Shown here piece after piece: positions 1 through 8,553 of a DNA stretch of 64,000 nucleotides. Each line of letters begins with the position of its first letter. Positions within the stretch are counted from its first letter, which is position 1. Under the pieces are notes generated by a model. That model was not told the DNA's origin. It was given only the letters and a program-made list of their open reading frames with translations, and searched no databases. A program made the translations under genes and the position numbers. The DNA comes from CAZYMI01 sp964648505. GTDB taxonomy: Bacteria > Pseudomonadota > Alphaproteobacteria > Micavibrionales > Micavibrionaceae. Location: positions 1 through 64,000 of the forward strand of contig CAZYMI010000006.1 of the NCBI GenBank assembly GCA_964648505.1, read 5' to 3'.

Positions 1-738
1 GGATACTTCAAGGGCTTCTTGGGCAGATAAAGGCGGTAAAATTCCGGGTAAAGCTGATGCCAGCAAAGATTTTCCAGCACCCGGTGGGCCTGTCATCAAA
101 ACATTGTGCCCGCCTGCTGCTGCAATTTCCATGACGCGCTTTGCGCTTTCCTGACCTTTTATGTCTGAAAAATCAGGTCCACGAAATGGTTGGGCTGCTT
201 TTAGTTTTGCCTCTGGCCTGCTCATCACCTGAGTGCCCTTAAAATGATTAATCAGCTGAAGCAGGTTTTGCGGGGCGAGAATAGATAAATCGCCTGCCCA
301 TGCCGCCTCTGATCCGCAAGCAGCCGGACACACTAAAGAAAGATTTTCCAACTGCGCGTGAAGAGCTGCGGGTAAAACCCCCGCAACAGCGCGCACAGAA
401 CTATCAAGCGATAATTCACCAAGCACCAGGTAGGATGATAGTTCCTCACGCGGTAAAACATCAATTGCGCCTAAAACAGCAAGCGCAATCGGTAAATCAT
501 AATGTGATCCTTCTTTGGCAAGATCAGCGGGGGCCATGTTCACTGTTAAACGCTTGGGCGGCAAAGAAAGGCCCAAAGCATGCAATGCCCCGCGCACACG
601 TTCTTTGCTTTCGGCCACAGCCTTATCCGCCAACCCTACAATTGTGAATGCTGGCAGGCCATTCGTGATTTGCACTTCAACATCAACATCACGCGCTTCC
701 AGACCTTCAAATGCCACTGTACGAACACGCGAAACCAT
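1..738 (-). CDS. comM: ComM/YifB family Mg-chelatase-like ATPase (5' part)
   Basis: This is the first 246 residues of an AAA+ ATPase of the ComM/YifB family; the gene runs off the left edge. The N-terminal Lon-protease-like subdomain is visible, with the family stretch FTIVGLADKAVAESKERVR at about residues 31-49. A Walker A loop GPPGAGKS lies at about residues 217-224, followed by LPGILPPL, which is typical of the family. In naturally transformable bacteria ComM is a hexameric helicase that aids branch migration of incoming DNA; in other bacteria the role is less clear. The ATG at 736-738 begins MVSRVRTVAFEG, which fits the family start. The gene diverges from the next one across about 130 bp. 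The family assignment is firm; the role in this organism is inferred. Confidence 0.93.
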   Translation of the reverse strand, partial: MVSRVRTVAFEGLEARDVDVEVQITNGLPAFTIVGLADKAVAESKERVRGALHALGLSLPPKRLTVNMAPADLAKEGSHYDLPIALAVLGAIDVLPREELSSYLVLGELSLDSSVRAVAGVLPAALHAQLENLSLVCPAACGSEAAWAGDLSILAPQNLLQLINHFKGTQVMSRPEAKLKAAQPFRGPDFSDIKGQESAKRVMEIAAAGGHNVLMTGPPGAGKSLLASALPGILPPLSAQEALEVS

Positions 739-869
739 AGCCTATAACTCCGAACAAAAAGGGAACAATTATGGTTTTCTCATATTTTTATAAAAAGGGG
801 AAGCCCATTAACCTGATGCTAACCACAACCGGGCTATGACAGGGCCAGAACAACAAAGCAGGTGATCTT

Positions 870-1385
870 ATGTTTGAACGCTGGACCGTATCCTTACCTA
901 AAGACATTCAAGCGCTGCTGAGCGGTCGCATGACGGTAGATGACACAACAAAAAGCCGTGTGCATACTTTTCTAGCAGAAATTGGCAGCCCCGACCGCGC
1001 CCTTTTAACCTGTGCTGTTATCGCGGGTCAATTGGCAACACAGAATATTAAAGCAGTGCCTGCGCTTGAAGTAATCAAAGCGCTGGCCTACAGAATATTA
1101 AACGAAAACGCTCTTTGTTCAGAAGAGGATTTTGATGCGATGTCAGGTGAAGAACTTGGTGCGCATTTCATGAAAGTTCGTCATGATTTACAAATACTCT
1201 CTGAAGCCATGCAAATGACATCTGATGCTTTTGGATCAGGTATGGCGCGGGCGGGGTGGCTTTGTAATGCTTTGTCTAAACAAGCCTATGCCCATGCCTT
1301 GATTGCCGAAACAGTAGCAGAAGCCCACATTGATTCTGGCAAAGTACTTACAAAAACTATGCCCTGCGACCTTTTGTCTGTGTAG
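870..1385 (+). CDS. Uncharacterised helical protein, 171 aa
   Basis: I do not recognise this protein. It is predicted to be mostly alpha-helical and soluble, with no signal peptide or membrane segment, two cysteines in its first two thirds and an Ala-rich C-terminal third. The start is supported by an AGGTGA ribosome binding site just upstream of the ATG. It is transcribed away from comM and ends about 30 bp before the dihydroorotase-like gene, so the two could be co-transcribed. Codon use resembles that of its neighbours, and the antisense frame over its 3' end is a shadow. Confidence 0.7.
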   Translation: MFERWTVSLPKDIQALLSGRMTVDDTTKSRVHTFLAEIGSPDRALLTCAVIAGQLATQNIKAVPALEVIKALAYRILNENALCSEEDFDAMSGEELGAHFMKVRHDLQILSEAMQMTSDAFGSGMARAGWLCNALSKQAYAHALIAETVAEAHIDSGKVLTKTMPCDLLSV

Positions 1386-1417
1386 ACATCTTTTAGACTT
1401 CATGCCATTGAATTGGC

Positions 1418-2758
1418 ATGAAGCTTGATTTGATTTTAAAAAATGCAACTTGTGTTTTGCCCGATATATCTGTTCAAACTGATATCGGTATCCTAAATGG
1501 GCGGATTGCAGAAATCGGCGCACTCAACACAAGCTCTGCTTCTGAGATTATTGATTGCGCCCATCTTCATATTTTACCCGGTGTTATTGATACACAAGTA
1601 CATTTTCGTGAACCGGGCATGGAACATAAAGAAACCCTTGCAACGGGTATGAAGGCAGCTGCCCTTGGTGGCGTCACTGCAATTTTTGAAATGCCAAACA
1701 CGAAACCTTTAACAACTACACCTGAAGCTCTTGCTGACAAAATGGCACGGGCAGCAAAAGAAGCCTGGGTGGATTACGCATTTTATTTTGGCGGCACCGC
1801 CGCCAATGCCAAGCAGCTGCAAGAATGGCAATATCTGCCCGGTGTGTGTGGCATTAAAATTTTTATGGGGTCATCCACAGGTGATCTTTTGGTTACACAA
1901 GATCAGCATATAGAAGATATCTTTTGCAATATTAAACGCGTTCTCGCTGTTCATGCTGAAGACGAACATATGATGATCGATAACAAAACCCGCATTTTAG
2001 CTGATAGTAATGATGTGGCGATGCACCCCGTCTGGCGATCGGTTGAAAGTTGCCTGAATGCAACAAAACGGATTGTAAATTTAGCGCGTAAAACAGGGCG
2101 GCGTGTGCATGTTCTTCATGTGACTTCAAAAGAAGAGATGGACTTCTTACGTCTGAATAAGGATTATGCAACAGTAGAAGTGCTGCCAAACCACCTAACT
2201 CTTTTTGCCCCAGATTGTTATGAGATGCTTGGCACACAAGCCCAGCAAAATCCTCCAATAAGGGAAAAAATCCATCAAGATGCTTTATGGCACGCTATTG
2301 CAGACGGCACTGTTGATATTCTTGGATCGGACCATGCACCGCATACGCTGGAAGAAAAGTCAGGTCTGTACCCCAACACCCCTTCTGGAACTCCTGGTGT
2401 TCAAACTTTTGTGCCTGTGATGCTTAACCATGTTCATCATGGCCGCTTGAGTCTGGAGCGTTTGGTTGATCTGGTCTGCGAAGGGCCGCACCGCATTCAC
2501 GGTATTGCTAGAAAAGGACGGATTGCTGTTGGGTTTGATGCTGATTTTACTATTGTCGATCTTAAAGCAAAACGCAAAATTGAAAATGCTCAGCAGATAT
2601 CAAAATCCAACTGGTCACCTTTTGATGGGATGTCTGTGATAGGCTGGCCAAAAATGACAATCATACGCGGCCATATTGTGATGCGTGATGATACCCTTGT
2701 AGGGCATGCGGTTGGACAACCTGTAGTATTTCGTGAAAATCTGCCTTGCAGCACGTGA
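1418..2758 (+). CDS. pyrC: Dihydroorotase-like amidohydrolase (type I)
   Basis: A 446-residue amidohydrolase closest in pattern to type I dihydroorotases, which cyclise carbamoyl aspartate to dihydroorotate in pyrimidine synthesis. Visible motifs are DTQVHFREPG near residue 58, FEMPNTKPL, GIKIFMGSSTGDLL with the lysine expected to be carbamylated, HAEDE, VLHVTSKEE and GSDHAPHT with the catalytic aspartate. The usual HxH metal motif reads QVH here, so one ligand position carries Gln. That could mean a variant DHOase, a related hydantoinase/allantoinase, or an inactive PyrC' type. No clear Shine-Dalgarno sequence precedes the ATG. The 3' end overlaps the next gene by 4 bp. Confidence 0.82.
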   Translation: MKLDLILKNATCVLPDISVQTDIGILNGRIAEIGALNTSSASEIIDCAHLHILPGVIDTQVHFREPGMEHKETLATGMKAAALGGVTAIFEMPNTKPLTTTPEALADKMARAAKEAWVDYAFYFGGTAANAKQLQEWQYLPGVCGIKIFMGSSTGDLLVTQDQHIEDIFCNIKRVLAVHAEDEHMMIDNKTRILADSNDVAMHPVWRSVESCLNATKRIVNLARKTGRRVHVLHVTSKEEMDFLRLNKDYATVEVLPNHLTLFAPDCYEMLGTQAQQNPPIREKIHQDALWHAIADGTVDILGSDHAPHTLEEKSGLYPNTPSGTPGVQTFVPVMLNHVHHGRLSLERLVDLVCEGPHRIHGIARKGRIAVGFDADFTIVDLKAKRKIENAQQISKSNWSPFDGMSVIGWPKMTIIRGHIVMRDDTLVGHAVGQPVVFRENLPCST

Positions 2759-3225
2759 TAAACACAGATCTTATTATAGTGGTCATTGCCGCTTTTATAT
2801 GTGCATTTCTTTTTATGCGCACTTTATATCGCGAAAAATTCCCTTACAAGCGTTGCGATTCTTTATTAACCCCTGCGGAACAGAACTTTTATCGTGTTTT
2901 AAAAAAGGCGGTTCCTGAAGACTTTGAAATTCATGCAAAAGTCAGACTTGCTGATATTTTGTGCGTCAAGGAAGAAGACTGGGCTATTTATGGGCGTAAA
3001 ATTGCCTCAAAACATTTGGATTTTGTGGTTATAGACAAAAAAACAAGCGCGATCAGGCTTGCAATTGAACTGGATGATAAAACCCACGATCAAAGCGATC
3101 GAAAAGCCCGTGACCTTTTTTTAAACAAAGCAATGGAGGCAGCCGCGATGCCGCTTTTTCGTGTTCAAGTTCAAAAATCATATGATTTCAGTGTATTAGC
3201 CAAAATATTGGCCAAGGATTTATAA
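2755..3225 (+). CDS. DUF2726 family membrane-anchored protein
   Basis: A protein of about 156 residues with one N-terminal membrane segment (about residues 5-21) and a cytoplasmic DUF2726-like domain. Visible features are LTPAEQNFYRVLKKAV, then LDFVVIDKKTSAIRLAIELDD, and a conserved Asp/His-rich turn KTHDQSDRKARD. The fold of this family resembles restriction-endonuclease-like domains, but no activity is established. I chose the GTG at 2755 because it overlaps the preceding stop codon as GTGA, the usual coupled arrangement; a TTG at 2746 is the alternative. It is probably co-transcribed with the dihydroorotase-like gene. The family call is from memory of the pattern. Confidence 0.75.
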   Translation: MINTDLIIVVIAAFICAFLFMRTLYREKFPYKRCDSLLTPAEQNFYRVLKKAVPEDFEIHAKVRLADILCVKEEDWAIYGRKIASKHLDFVVIDKKTSAIRLAIELDDKTHDQSDRKARDLFLNKAMEAAAMPLFRVQVQKSYDFSVLAKILAKDL

Positions 3226-3267
3226 AATATATTGATATTATGGATAATATAATATATAATCACTGTC

Positions 3268-3798
3268 ATGTTTGTTCGCCCCCATCTCAACGCCCTGATT
3301 GACCTGCTTGAAGAGGGCAGGCTCGATCCTGTTTTCGTCACAGGGCAGGCTGGCAATAATGAATGGACAGACTTCCTTAAAGATAATTTTCCAAAGATTT
3401 ACCAGGCACCCGAAACACGCGCTTTTATTCCTGGTATTATGAACTCATCTGAAAAAAGCAGAATTCATAATCTTTATATACTGCTCGGCACACATGGTGA
3501 GCCAACCGAAACGGCACTTTACGATATCCTTGAACTTGGCAATAGCTTTCAAGGGCGCGTACTTGTCCTTGATGAAACACAATCAACTTTACCCGACGAG
3601 TATTCAATTCTTGCAACTTATCGTGATGAAAATGGCAAAAGTGCTGACAGCACCATTCTAACTTCTACGCTTATAGAAGCGTTCGCGCTTTTGGATGGAA
3701 CTGCCAAACAGGGGCCAGCCCCTAATCTTCTACAGGTCGGCGGTCGTACCATCTGTACCCTGGCAGCTTCAGGCGATAAACCAAAGCCAGCGCCCTGA
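3268..3798 (+). CDS. Uncharacterised 176-aa protein
   Basis: Not recognised. It is an apparently soluble, acidic alpha/beta protein with no signal peptide or membrane segment. It contains the strand-like stretches LDPVFVTGQ, IHNLYILLGTHGEP and GRVLVLDE, which might suggest a nucleotide-binding-like or hydrolase-like fold, but no defining motif is visible. About 40 bp of very AT-rich sequence with several TATAAT-like words precedes it and may hold its own promoter. Its last 77 bp overlap the convergent TRIC channel gene, so the two 3' ends are read on both strands. The overlap is long enough that the C-terminal 25 residues deserve caution. Confidence 0.6.
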   Translation: MFVRPHLNALIDLLEEGRLDPVFVTGQAGNNEWTDFLKDNFPKIYQAPETRAFIPGIMNSSEKSRIHNLYILLGTHGEPTETALYDILELGNSFQGRVLVLDETQSTLPDEYSILATYRDENGKSADSTILTSTLIEAFALLDGTAKQGPAPNLLQVGGRTICTLAASGDKPKPAP

Positions 3799-4354
3799 TT
3801 AAAAAAGTTGTTACAAAGCTGATCGTAAAAATAATATTCTCAGGCATGTCGGTTTGTGAAAAAACCCAAAAAACACAGGCCCCTGAAAATGCAGCCGTCA
3901 CATAGATCTCCTTATGCAGCACCAATGTCGGCACGCCAGCCAGAAGGTCGCGCACAATTCCGCCAAAAGTTGCAGTGATAACCCCCATCAAAACACAAAC
4001 AGCAAAACCTGCGCCCGATAAAATACCGATCTTAGTGCCAATCGCCGCAAAAACAGCAAGGCCAACCGCATCGGCCCATAAAACCCATCGCATATAGCGG
4101 TTAATCCAATGTGCCGCAAAAAATGTAACAAGGGCAGTTGCAAGGCACAGATAAAGATAAATCGGCTCCTGTACCCAAAAAACAGGCGTGCGATCAAGAA
4201 TCACATCCCTTAAAGTGCCCCCACCAATTGCCGTAACAATACCAAGCAAGGTAAAGCCTACAATATCCACTTTACGCCGCGCCGCAAGCAAACAGCCAGT
4301 AATTGCAAATGTTACGATACCAAAATAATCAAGCAAGATAAGAAGGTCAGACAT
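3722..4354 (-). CDS. TRIC-type cation channel family membrane protein (UPF0126)
   Basis: A 210-residue inner-membrane protein with about seven hydrophobic segments. It has two repeats of the family pattern: GxxTAIGGGTLRDV near residue 40 and GVITATFGGIVRDLL near residue 125. This glycine-rich internal duplication is diagnostic of the bacterial UPF0126/YicG proteins, homologous to the trimeric intracellular cation channels that conduct potassium. Length is normal for the family. It is convergent with, and overlaps, the upstream-lying plus-strand gene. A possible small membrane protein gene precedes it on the same strand. Confidence 0.9.
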   Translation of the reverse strand: MSDLLILLDYFGIVTFAITGCLLAARRKVDIVGFTLLGIVTAIGGGTLRDVILDRTPVFWVQEPIYLYLCLATALVTFFAAHWINRYMRWVLWADAVGLAVFAAIGTKIGILSGAGFAVCVLMGVITATFGGIVRDLLAGVPTLVLHKEIYVTAAFSGACVFWVFSQTDMPENIIFTISFVTTFLIRALALVYRLKLPGYRWYDRRPVED

Positions 4355-4409
4355 TTTATAATCCTTAAGAGAATATGAATCGTCATTCTGAAAACTTAAT
4401 AAATGTAAC

Positions 4410-4616
4410 TTAATCTTTACCTGATTTGCTTATGATGGAAAGTGAAAATGGGGAATTCTGGTCACAAGGCCGGGTCAAAAAATAAACGACAAAAAACCAA
4501 GGTATAAAAACAAAAATGACAAGACCTGTTCCACAATCAACCGCTTTGGGGGTAGGATATAGCGAACCTACGACTTTTTCATCCTCAAAAATGGATAGTG
4601 TTTCATCATCTGCCAT
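4410..4616 (-). CDS. Possible small membrane protein (68 aa), antisense to a diguanylate-family gene start
   Basis: This frame reads like a real small protein: an acidic start (MADDETLSIFEDEKV), then one strong membrane segment (GLVIFVFIPWFFVVYFL) and a short polar tail. It lies just upstream of the TRIC gene on the same strand. A longer version starts at 4709 (99 aa). An AAAGG word lies about 15 bases before the 4616 start. Against it, the gene would overlap the first 100-200 bases of the GGDEF/EAL gene on the other strand. Either this is real and the GGDEF/EAL start lies further in, or it is a shadow. Confidence 0.3.
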   Translation of the reverse strand: MADDETLSIFEDEKVVGSLYPTPKAVDCGTGLVIFVFIPWFFVVYFLTRPCDQNSPFSLSIISKSGKD

Positions 4617-6711
4617 GAGCTCATCTGCACCTTTATTCACAAGTTCTGCCCAGATCTGGAAAAGTCGTCTGTCTTGGCGTATTACACTTGCGGTGTTTTT
4701 AACCATCATGACTGTGCAGGCAACGATACTAGCCCTGACCTTAAAAGATTATCAGCAAAAGCAGCTTGATCTCATTTCACAGCTTGCAAAATCATCTTTG
4801 GTTCCTGCTGTCACAGACCAGACCAGCCCTTTTGAATCACCAATTGAGTCTTCTGTTGGAAATAAAATTATTGCGCATACAGTGATATCAGGCATGGCGA
4901 TTTATGGCGGTGACTTGACCACACTTGCCTTGCACGGGGAACCCGTTCGTACCGTTTTATCAACAAAAACAAATCTAAATAGTTCTTATCAATCCGCAGA
5001 TGGAAAAATATATGAAGTTATTTTCCGCCCGAAAGATTTGCAAGGAAAGCAATATTACATTGTTGCGCGCATGGACTCCACACAAGCAACAAATAACGCA
5101 CAGCACTATGTTTATCAGTCTATCCTCATCATGTTTTTGCTTTCAGCTTTTGTCACAGCTGTTTTAATGGTTGCATTAGGACGCTGGCTTCTTGAGCCTA
5201 TCTTGTTTTTACGCGATAACCTTAAATCAGCGTCATCAAACCCTGAATCACCAAAAATTATGCGCTCCCCTTATTCGCCTTTAGATGAAATTGGTGGCGC
5301 GATTGATCTCGCGCAAAACTTAATTCGACAAAACGCAGAAAACTTACGCAAAACAAAAAGCTCTGCCCAAAACCAAATTCACAAGCTGGCTTATTTTGAC
5401 CAGACAACTGGTTTGCCGAACAGAACATTATTCATCAAAAAACTTCAGGAATTCACGCAAAAATCGGGGAGTCTTTCTGGGCAACGGGTTGCCGTCGTAG
5501 CAATGGATCTTGACCATTTTAAAGATATCAACGATTCAATGGGGCATAATGTTGGCGATGCTATTTTACGTGGTGTTGGTAAAAGGCTCCGTTCAGCGTT
5601 ACCAGAAAGTGCCATTGTAGCCCGATCCGGTGAGGATGAATTCGCTGTCTTTATGCCGCTTTCATCCGATATAAATTCTGCAAAAGATATTGCAGAACGC
5701 GTAATAGGTGTTATGCGCGCCGAACCCTTTAAAGTATTCAACGAAGCTTTCCAAGTGCGTGGGTCAATTGGTGTTGCCACATGGCCTGATAATGGCATTG
5801 ATCCCGATTCTGTTCTTAAAAATGCTGATATTGCGCTTAATCGGGCTAAAGAAGAAGGACGCGATACAATCCGGGAATACCTTGAAGACTTTGACCGTGC
5901 GGTACAGCAGCGTTTCCAGATGCTGCGTGATTTGCGCGATGCGCTTGAAAATGATCAGCTGTCTTTAAACTTTCAGCCGCAATTTGATCTGCGTACTGGC
6001 CAGATTATTGGTGCTGAAGCACTTATTCGCTGGTGGAAACCCGATGCCAGCAAAGAAGGTGGTAGCTTTATTTCGCCCGGCATATTTGTGCCGATCGCAG
6101 AACAATCGGGCCTGATTGTTCCAATTGGTGAATGGGTCATGAAAAAAGCGTGTGAAACTGCAGCAAGCTGGCACAAAGCAGGTATTCCTATCAGGATTGC
6201 TGTCAACGTTTCCGGCGCTCAGTTCCACCAAAGCGATATCGTTGCTTTTACGTCAAAAGTATTGCGCGATACAGCCATACCACCCCATATGTTAGAACTT
6301 GAGGTAACTGAAAGCGTATTTATGGATGATATTACCCAAACCATTAAAACCTTACAGGAACTGCATGGCCTGGGCGTTGAAATTGCGATTGACGACTTTG
6401 GTACCGGCTACTCGTCACTTTCATATTTACGTCAGTTCCCAATTGATCGCCTGAAAATTGACCAATCTTTTATCAAGAATGCTCTCAATAATTCGGATGA
6501 CGCGGCTATTGCACGCACAATTATTCGTCTTGCAAACTCGCTAGGCCTTAAAGTGATCGCGGAAGGTGTTGAAACCGCCGATCATGAGAAATTTTTAATT
6601 CAAGAAGGGTGCGACGAAGTACAGGGTTTCCGTTACTCTCGCCCGATCCCCAATGAAAAGTTTTTGACCTTTGCCCAAGGTTATTCTGGCCAGCTTTCTA
6701 CTTTCGGGTAA
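4516..6711 (+). CDS. Membrane-bound GGDEF/EAL protein
   Basis: A 731-residue c-di-GMP protein. Order: a Ser-rich N-terminus (about 1-50), a membrane segment (about 54-76), a periplasmic sensor region, a second membrane segment (about 197-220), a HAMP-like linker, a GGDEF domain (about 290-455) and an EAL domain (about 470-720). The synthase signature reads RSGEDEF rather than GGDEF, so cyclase activity is doubtful. The EAL domain keeps EALIRW, the TES glutamate region, DDFGTGYSSL and KIDQSFI, so phosphodiesterase activity is likely. The start chosen has AAGGT 12 bases upstream; ATGs at 4591 and 4615 are alternatives. The layout resembles sensor phosphodiesterases and, more loosely, LapD. Confidence 0.92.
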   Translation: MTRPVPQSTALGVGYSEPTTFSSSKMDSVSSSAMSSSAPLFTSSAQIWKSRLSWRITLAVFLTIMTVQATILALTLKDYQQKQLDLISQLAKSSLVPAVTDQTSPFESPIESSVGNKIIAHTVISGMAIYGGDLTTLALHGEPVRTVLSTKTNLNSSYQSADGKIYEVIFRPKDLQGKQYYIVARMDSTQATNNAQHYVYQSILIMFLLSAFVTAVLMVALGRWLLEPILFLRDNLKSASSNPESPKIMRSPYSPLDEIGGAIDLAQNLIRQNAENLRKTKSSAQNQIHKLAYFDQTTGLPNRTLFIKKLQEFTQKSGSLSGQRVAVVAMDLDHFKDINDSMGHNVGDAILRGVGKRLRSALPESAIVARSGEDEFAVFMPLSSDINSAKDIAERVIGVMRAEPFKVFNEAFQVRGSIGVATWPDNGIDPDSVLKNADIALNRAKEEGRDTIREYLEDFDRAVQQRFQMLRDLRDALENDQLSLNFQPQFDLRTGQIIGAEALIRWWKPDASKEGGSFISPGIFVPIAEQSGLIVPIGEWVMKKACETAASWHKAGIPIRIAVNVSGAQFHQSDIVAFTSKVLRDTAIPPHMLELEVTESVFMDDITQTIKTLQELHGLGVEIAIDDFGTGYSSLSYLRQFPIDRLKIDQSFIKNALNNSDDAAIARTIIRLANSLGLKVIAEGVETADHEKFLIQEGCDEVQGFRYSRPIPNEKFLTFAQGYSGQLSTFG

Positions 6712-6767
6712 GTTTGCATTTCAGGTAAGAAATCCTCATAATATATTGATAAAAAAATGAGGGTGCT

Positions 6768-8507
6768 ATGGCTGTGGCTGACAAAATAAGAAAAGACCTG
6801 ATTAATATTTTATCAAAAGAAGTGCTTGTCCCCACACGCAAAGGTGGATCATCTTCTCAAATTCAAGATTTTTTTAAAAGATGCCTCAAAGAACTTGCCT
6901 GTGGCGATAACGCTGACATCGCCTATTACATGCTATTTGCAAGAACATGGAAACATATTGGCACAGATATTCTAAATTGGCATCAGGTTCGCGATCTTGC
7001 GAACAGATTTGAAAATACGAAGTGCAAGCATTTACTCTGGCTTCTTGGATTCTTACACGACCCAAACCAAAGCGAATTTCTGCCTTTATCTTTTTTGAAT
7101 AGTTCAAAATCTCAGTCGTTTTATAAAAAAGCGGCAGATCTTGGTGATACTATTTCTTGTTATTCAGTGGCCTATTCCGCGATCAATACAAACATCTCAC
7201 ACACAAAGGAAATGATCAGAACGATCAACGCCTACCTTACAAAAGGCATAGAAGCACAATCCAGAGAATGCCTTCTTTTAAAAGCGCGCCTCTTGCTTGC
7301 TGGTCAAAAAGGAATAGACGGTGATTTATCTGACGCTATCAATTATCTTGAAGCTGGTCTCGCTTGCAAACCCGACCATTACTTAAGACAACATGCATCT
7401 GATGAAGATTTTAAGTTCTATCTTGGTCAGATTTATTTTGAGGGAATTGGTACTGACGTTAATATTCTAAAAGGACTTAAACTGCTTCGGGAAGCTTCTC
7501 TTTTTGGGCATTCAGGTGCCGCGCACTGGTACATAAGCAGAGATAAACCCCTGCCTGTTCCTCTCCAAAAATCAGCCCCATCAGATGGAAATACACCCCC
7601 AGATTTAAAAAATGTAGAAAAAAATGAGAAACCAGCAAATCCAATGTCGTTTTTTACAAAACCTAAACCCAAAAAAGACGCGGCAGACCCGTTAAATGAC
7701 CTTATAGGTTTAGATACAGTAAAATCTCAATTAAAAAAATTCCTCAGTAAGCAAAAATCTGATGATTTGCGAGACAAGAGCAAACTCAAATCGGTGAAAA
7801 CCTCAAGCCACATGATTTTTGTGGGCAACCCTGGTACAGGAAAAACTGAAGTAGCTGTACGCCTTGGTAAACTCATGCACGAAATGGGCATACTGAGGAA
7901 AGGCCATATTGTGCAGGCAAATCGTGAAGATCTTGTTGGTGAATATATCGGGCAAACCGCCATTAAAACAAAAAAGCAAATTGAGAAGGCCGATGGCGGT
8001 ATTCTTTTTATTGACGAAGCCTACAGTTTATATAAAGACTCAAGTCGCGATTATGGCCATGAAGCCATAGAGACATTGATTGTCGAAATGGAAGCGCGAC
8101 GCAATAATATGATTGTTATTATGGCTGGATACCCAAACGAAACAGATCAGCTTCTCAGAAGCAATCCCGGGCTAGAATCGCGCTTTCCATACAGGATCGA
8201 ATTTCCTGATTATAAACCAGATGAGCTGTCAAAAATATTTGAAAACTTCTGTATAAAAAACGACTACATTGCAACAAAGGAAACAACTGAAAGAGTACAC
8301 AAACACTACAAAGAACATTTAAAGAAACATTCGCATAAATTTTCAAATGCGCGCGATGTACGTAACTTATTTGAAAAAACAATTCAAAATCAAGCCTCAA
8401 GAATTCTTGAAGTTAAAAATCCTAAGAAATCTGATCTGGAAACTATTTTGCCGCAAGATCTCGCTTCAGATGTTCGTATTGAAAATGGGAACATTGTTTA
8501 TCTATAA
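6768..8507 (+). CDS. Sel1-repeat/AAA+ (CbxX-CfqX type) ATPase
   Basis: A 579-residue fusion. The N-terminal about 270 residues are helical with Sel1-like repeats, for example SQSFYKKAADLGD and LGQIYFEGIGTD...GLKLLREAS...GAAHWY. A charged linker follows, then an AAA+ domain of the CbxX/CfqX-SpoVK-EccA group: Walker A GNPGTGKTE at about 353-361, Walker B GGILFIDEAYSL, sensor stretch VIMAGYP and arginine finger region NPGLESRFP. Members act as remodelling ATPases, such as Rubisco activase CbbX or the type VII secretion ATPase EccA. No Rubisco or ESX genes are present here, so the client is unknown. A GAGGGTG site just before the ATG supports the start. Confidence 0.85.
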   Translation: MAVADKIRKDLINILSKEVLVPTRKGGSSSQIQDFFKRCLKELACGDNADIAYYMLFARTWKHIGTDILNWHQVRDLANRFENTKCKHLLWLLGFLHDPNQSEFLPLSFLNSSKSQSFYKKAADLGDTISCYSVAYSAINTNISHTKEMIRTINAYLTKGIEAQSRECLLLKARLLLAGQKGIDGDLSDAINYLEAGLACKPDHYLRQHASDEDFKFYLGQIYFEGIGTDVNILKGLKLLREASLFGHSGAAHWYISRDKPLPVPLQKSAPSDGNTPPDLKNVEKNEKPANPMSFFTKPKPKKDAADPLNDLIGLDTVKSQLKKFLSKQKSDDLRDKSKLKSVKTSSHMIFVGNPGTGKTEVAVRLGKLMHEMGILRKGHIVQANREDLVGEYIGQTAIKTKKQIEKADGGILFIDEAYSLYKDSSRDYGHEAIETLIVEMEARRNNMIVIMAGYPNETDQLLRSNPGLESRFPYRIEFPDYKPDELSKIFENFCIKNDYIATKETTERVHKHYKEHLKKHSHKFSNARDVRNLFEKTIQNQASRILEVKNPKKSDLETILPQDLASDVRIENGNIVYL

Positions 8508-8553
8508 CGACAGAGCACCTTGAACTTTTGGCGCTGCGGGGTTATCACATTAT

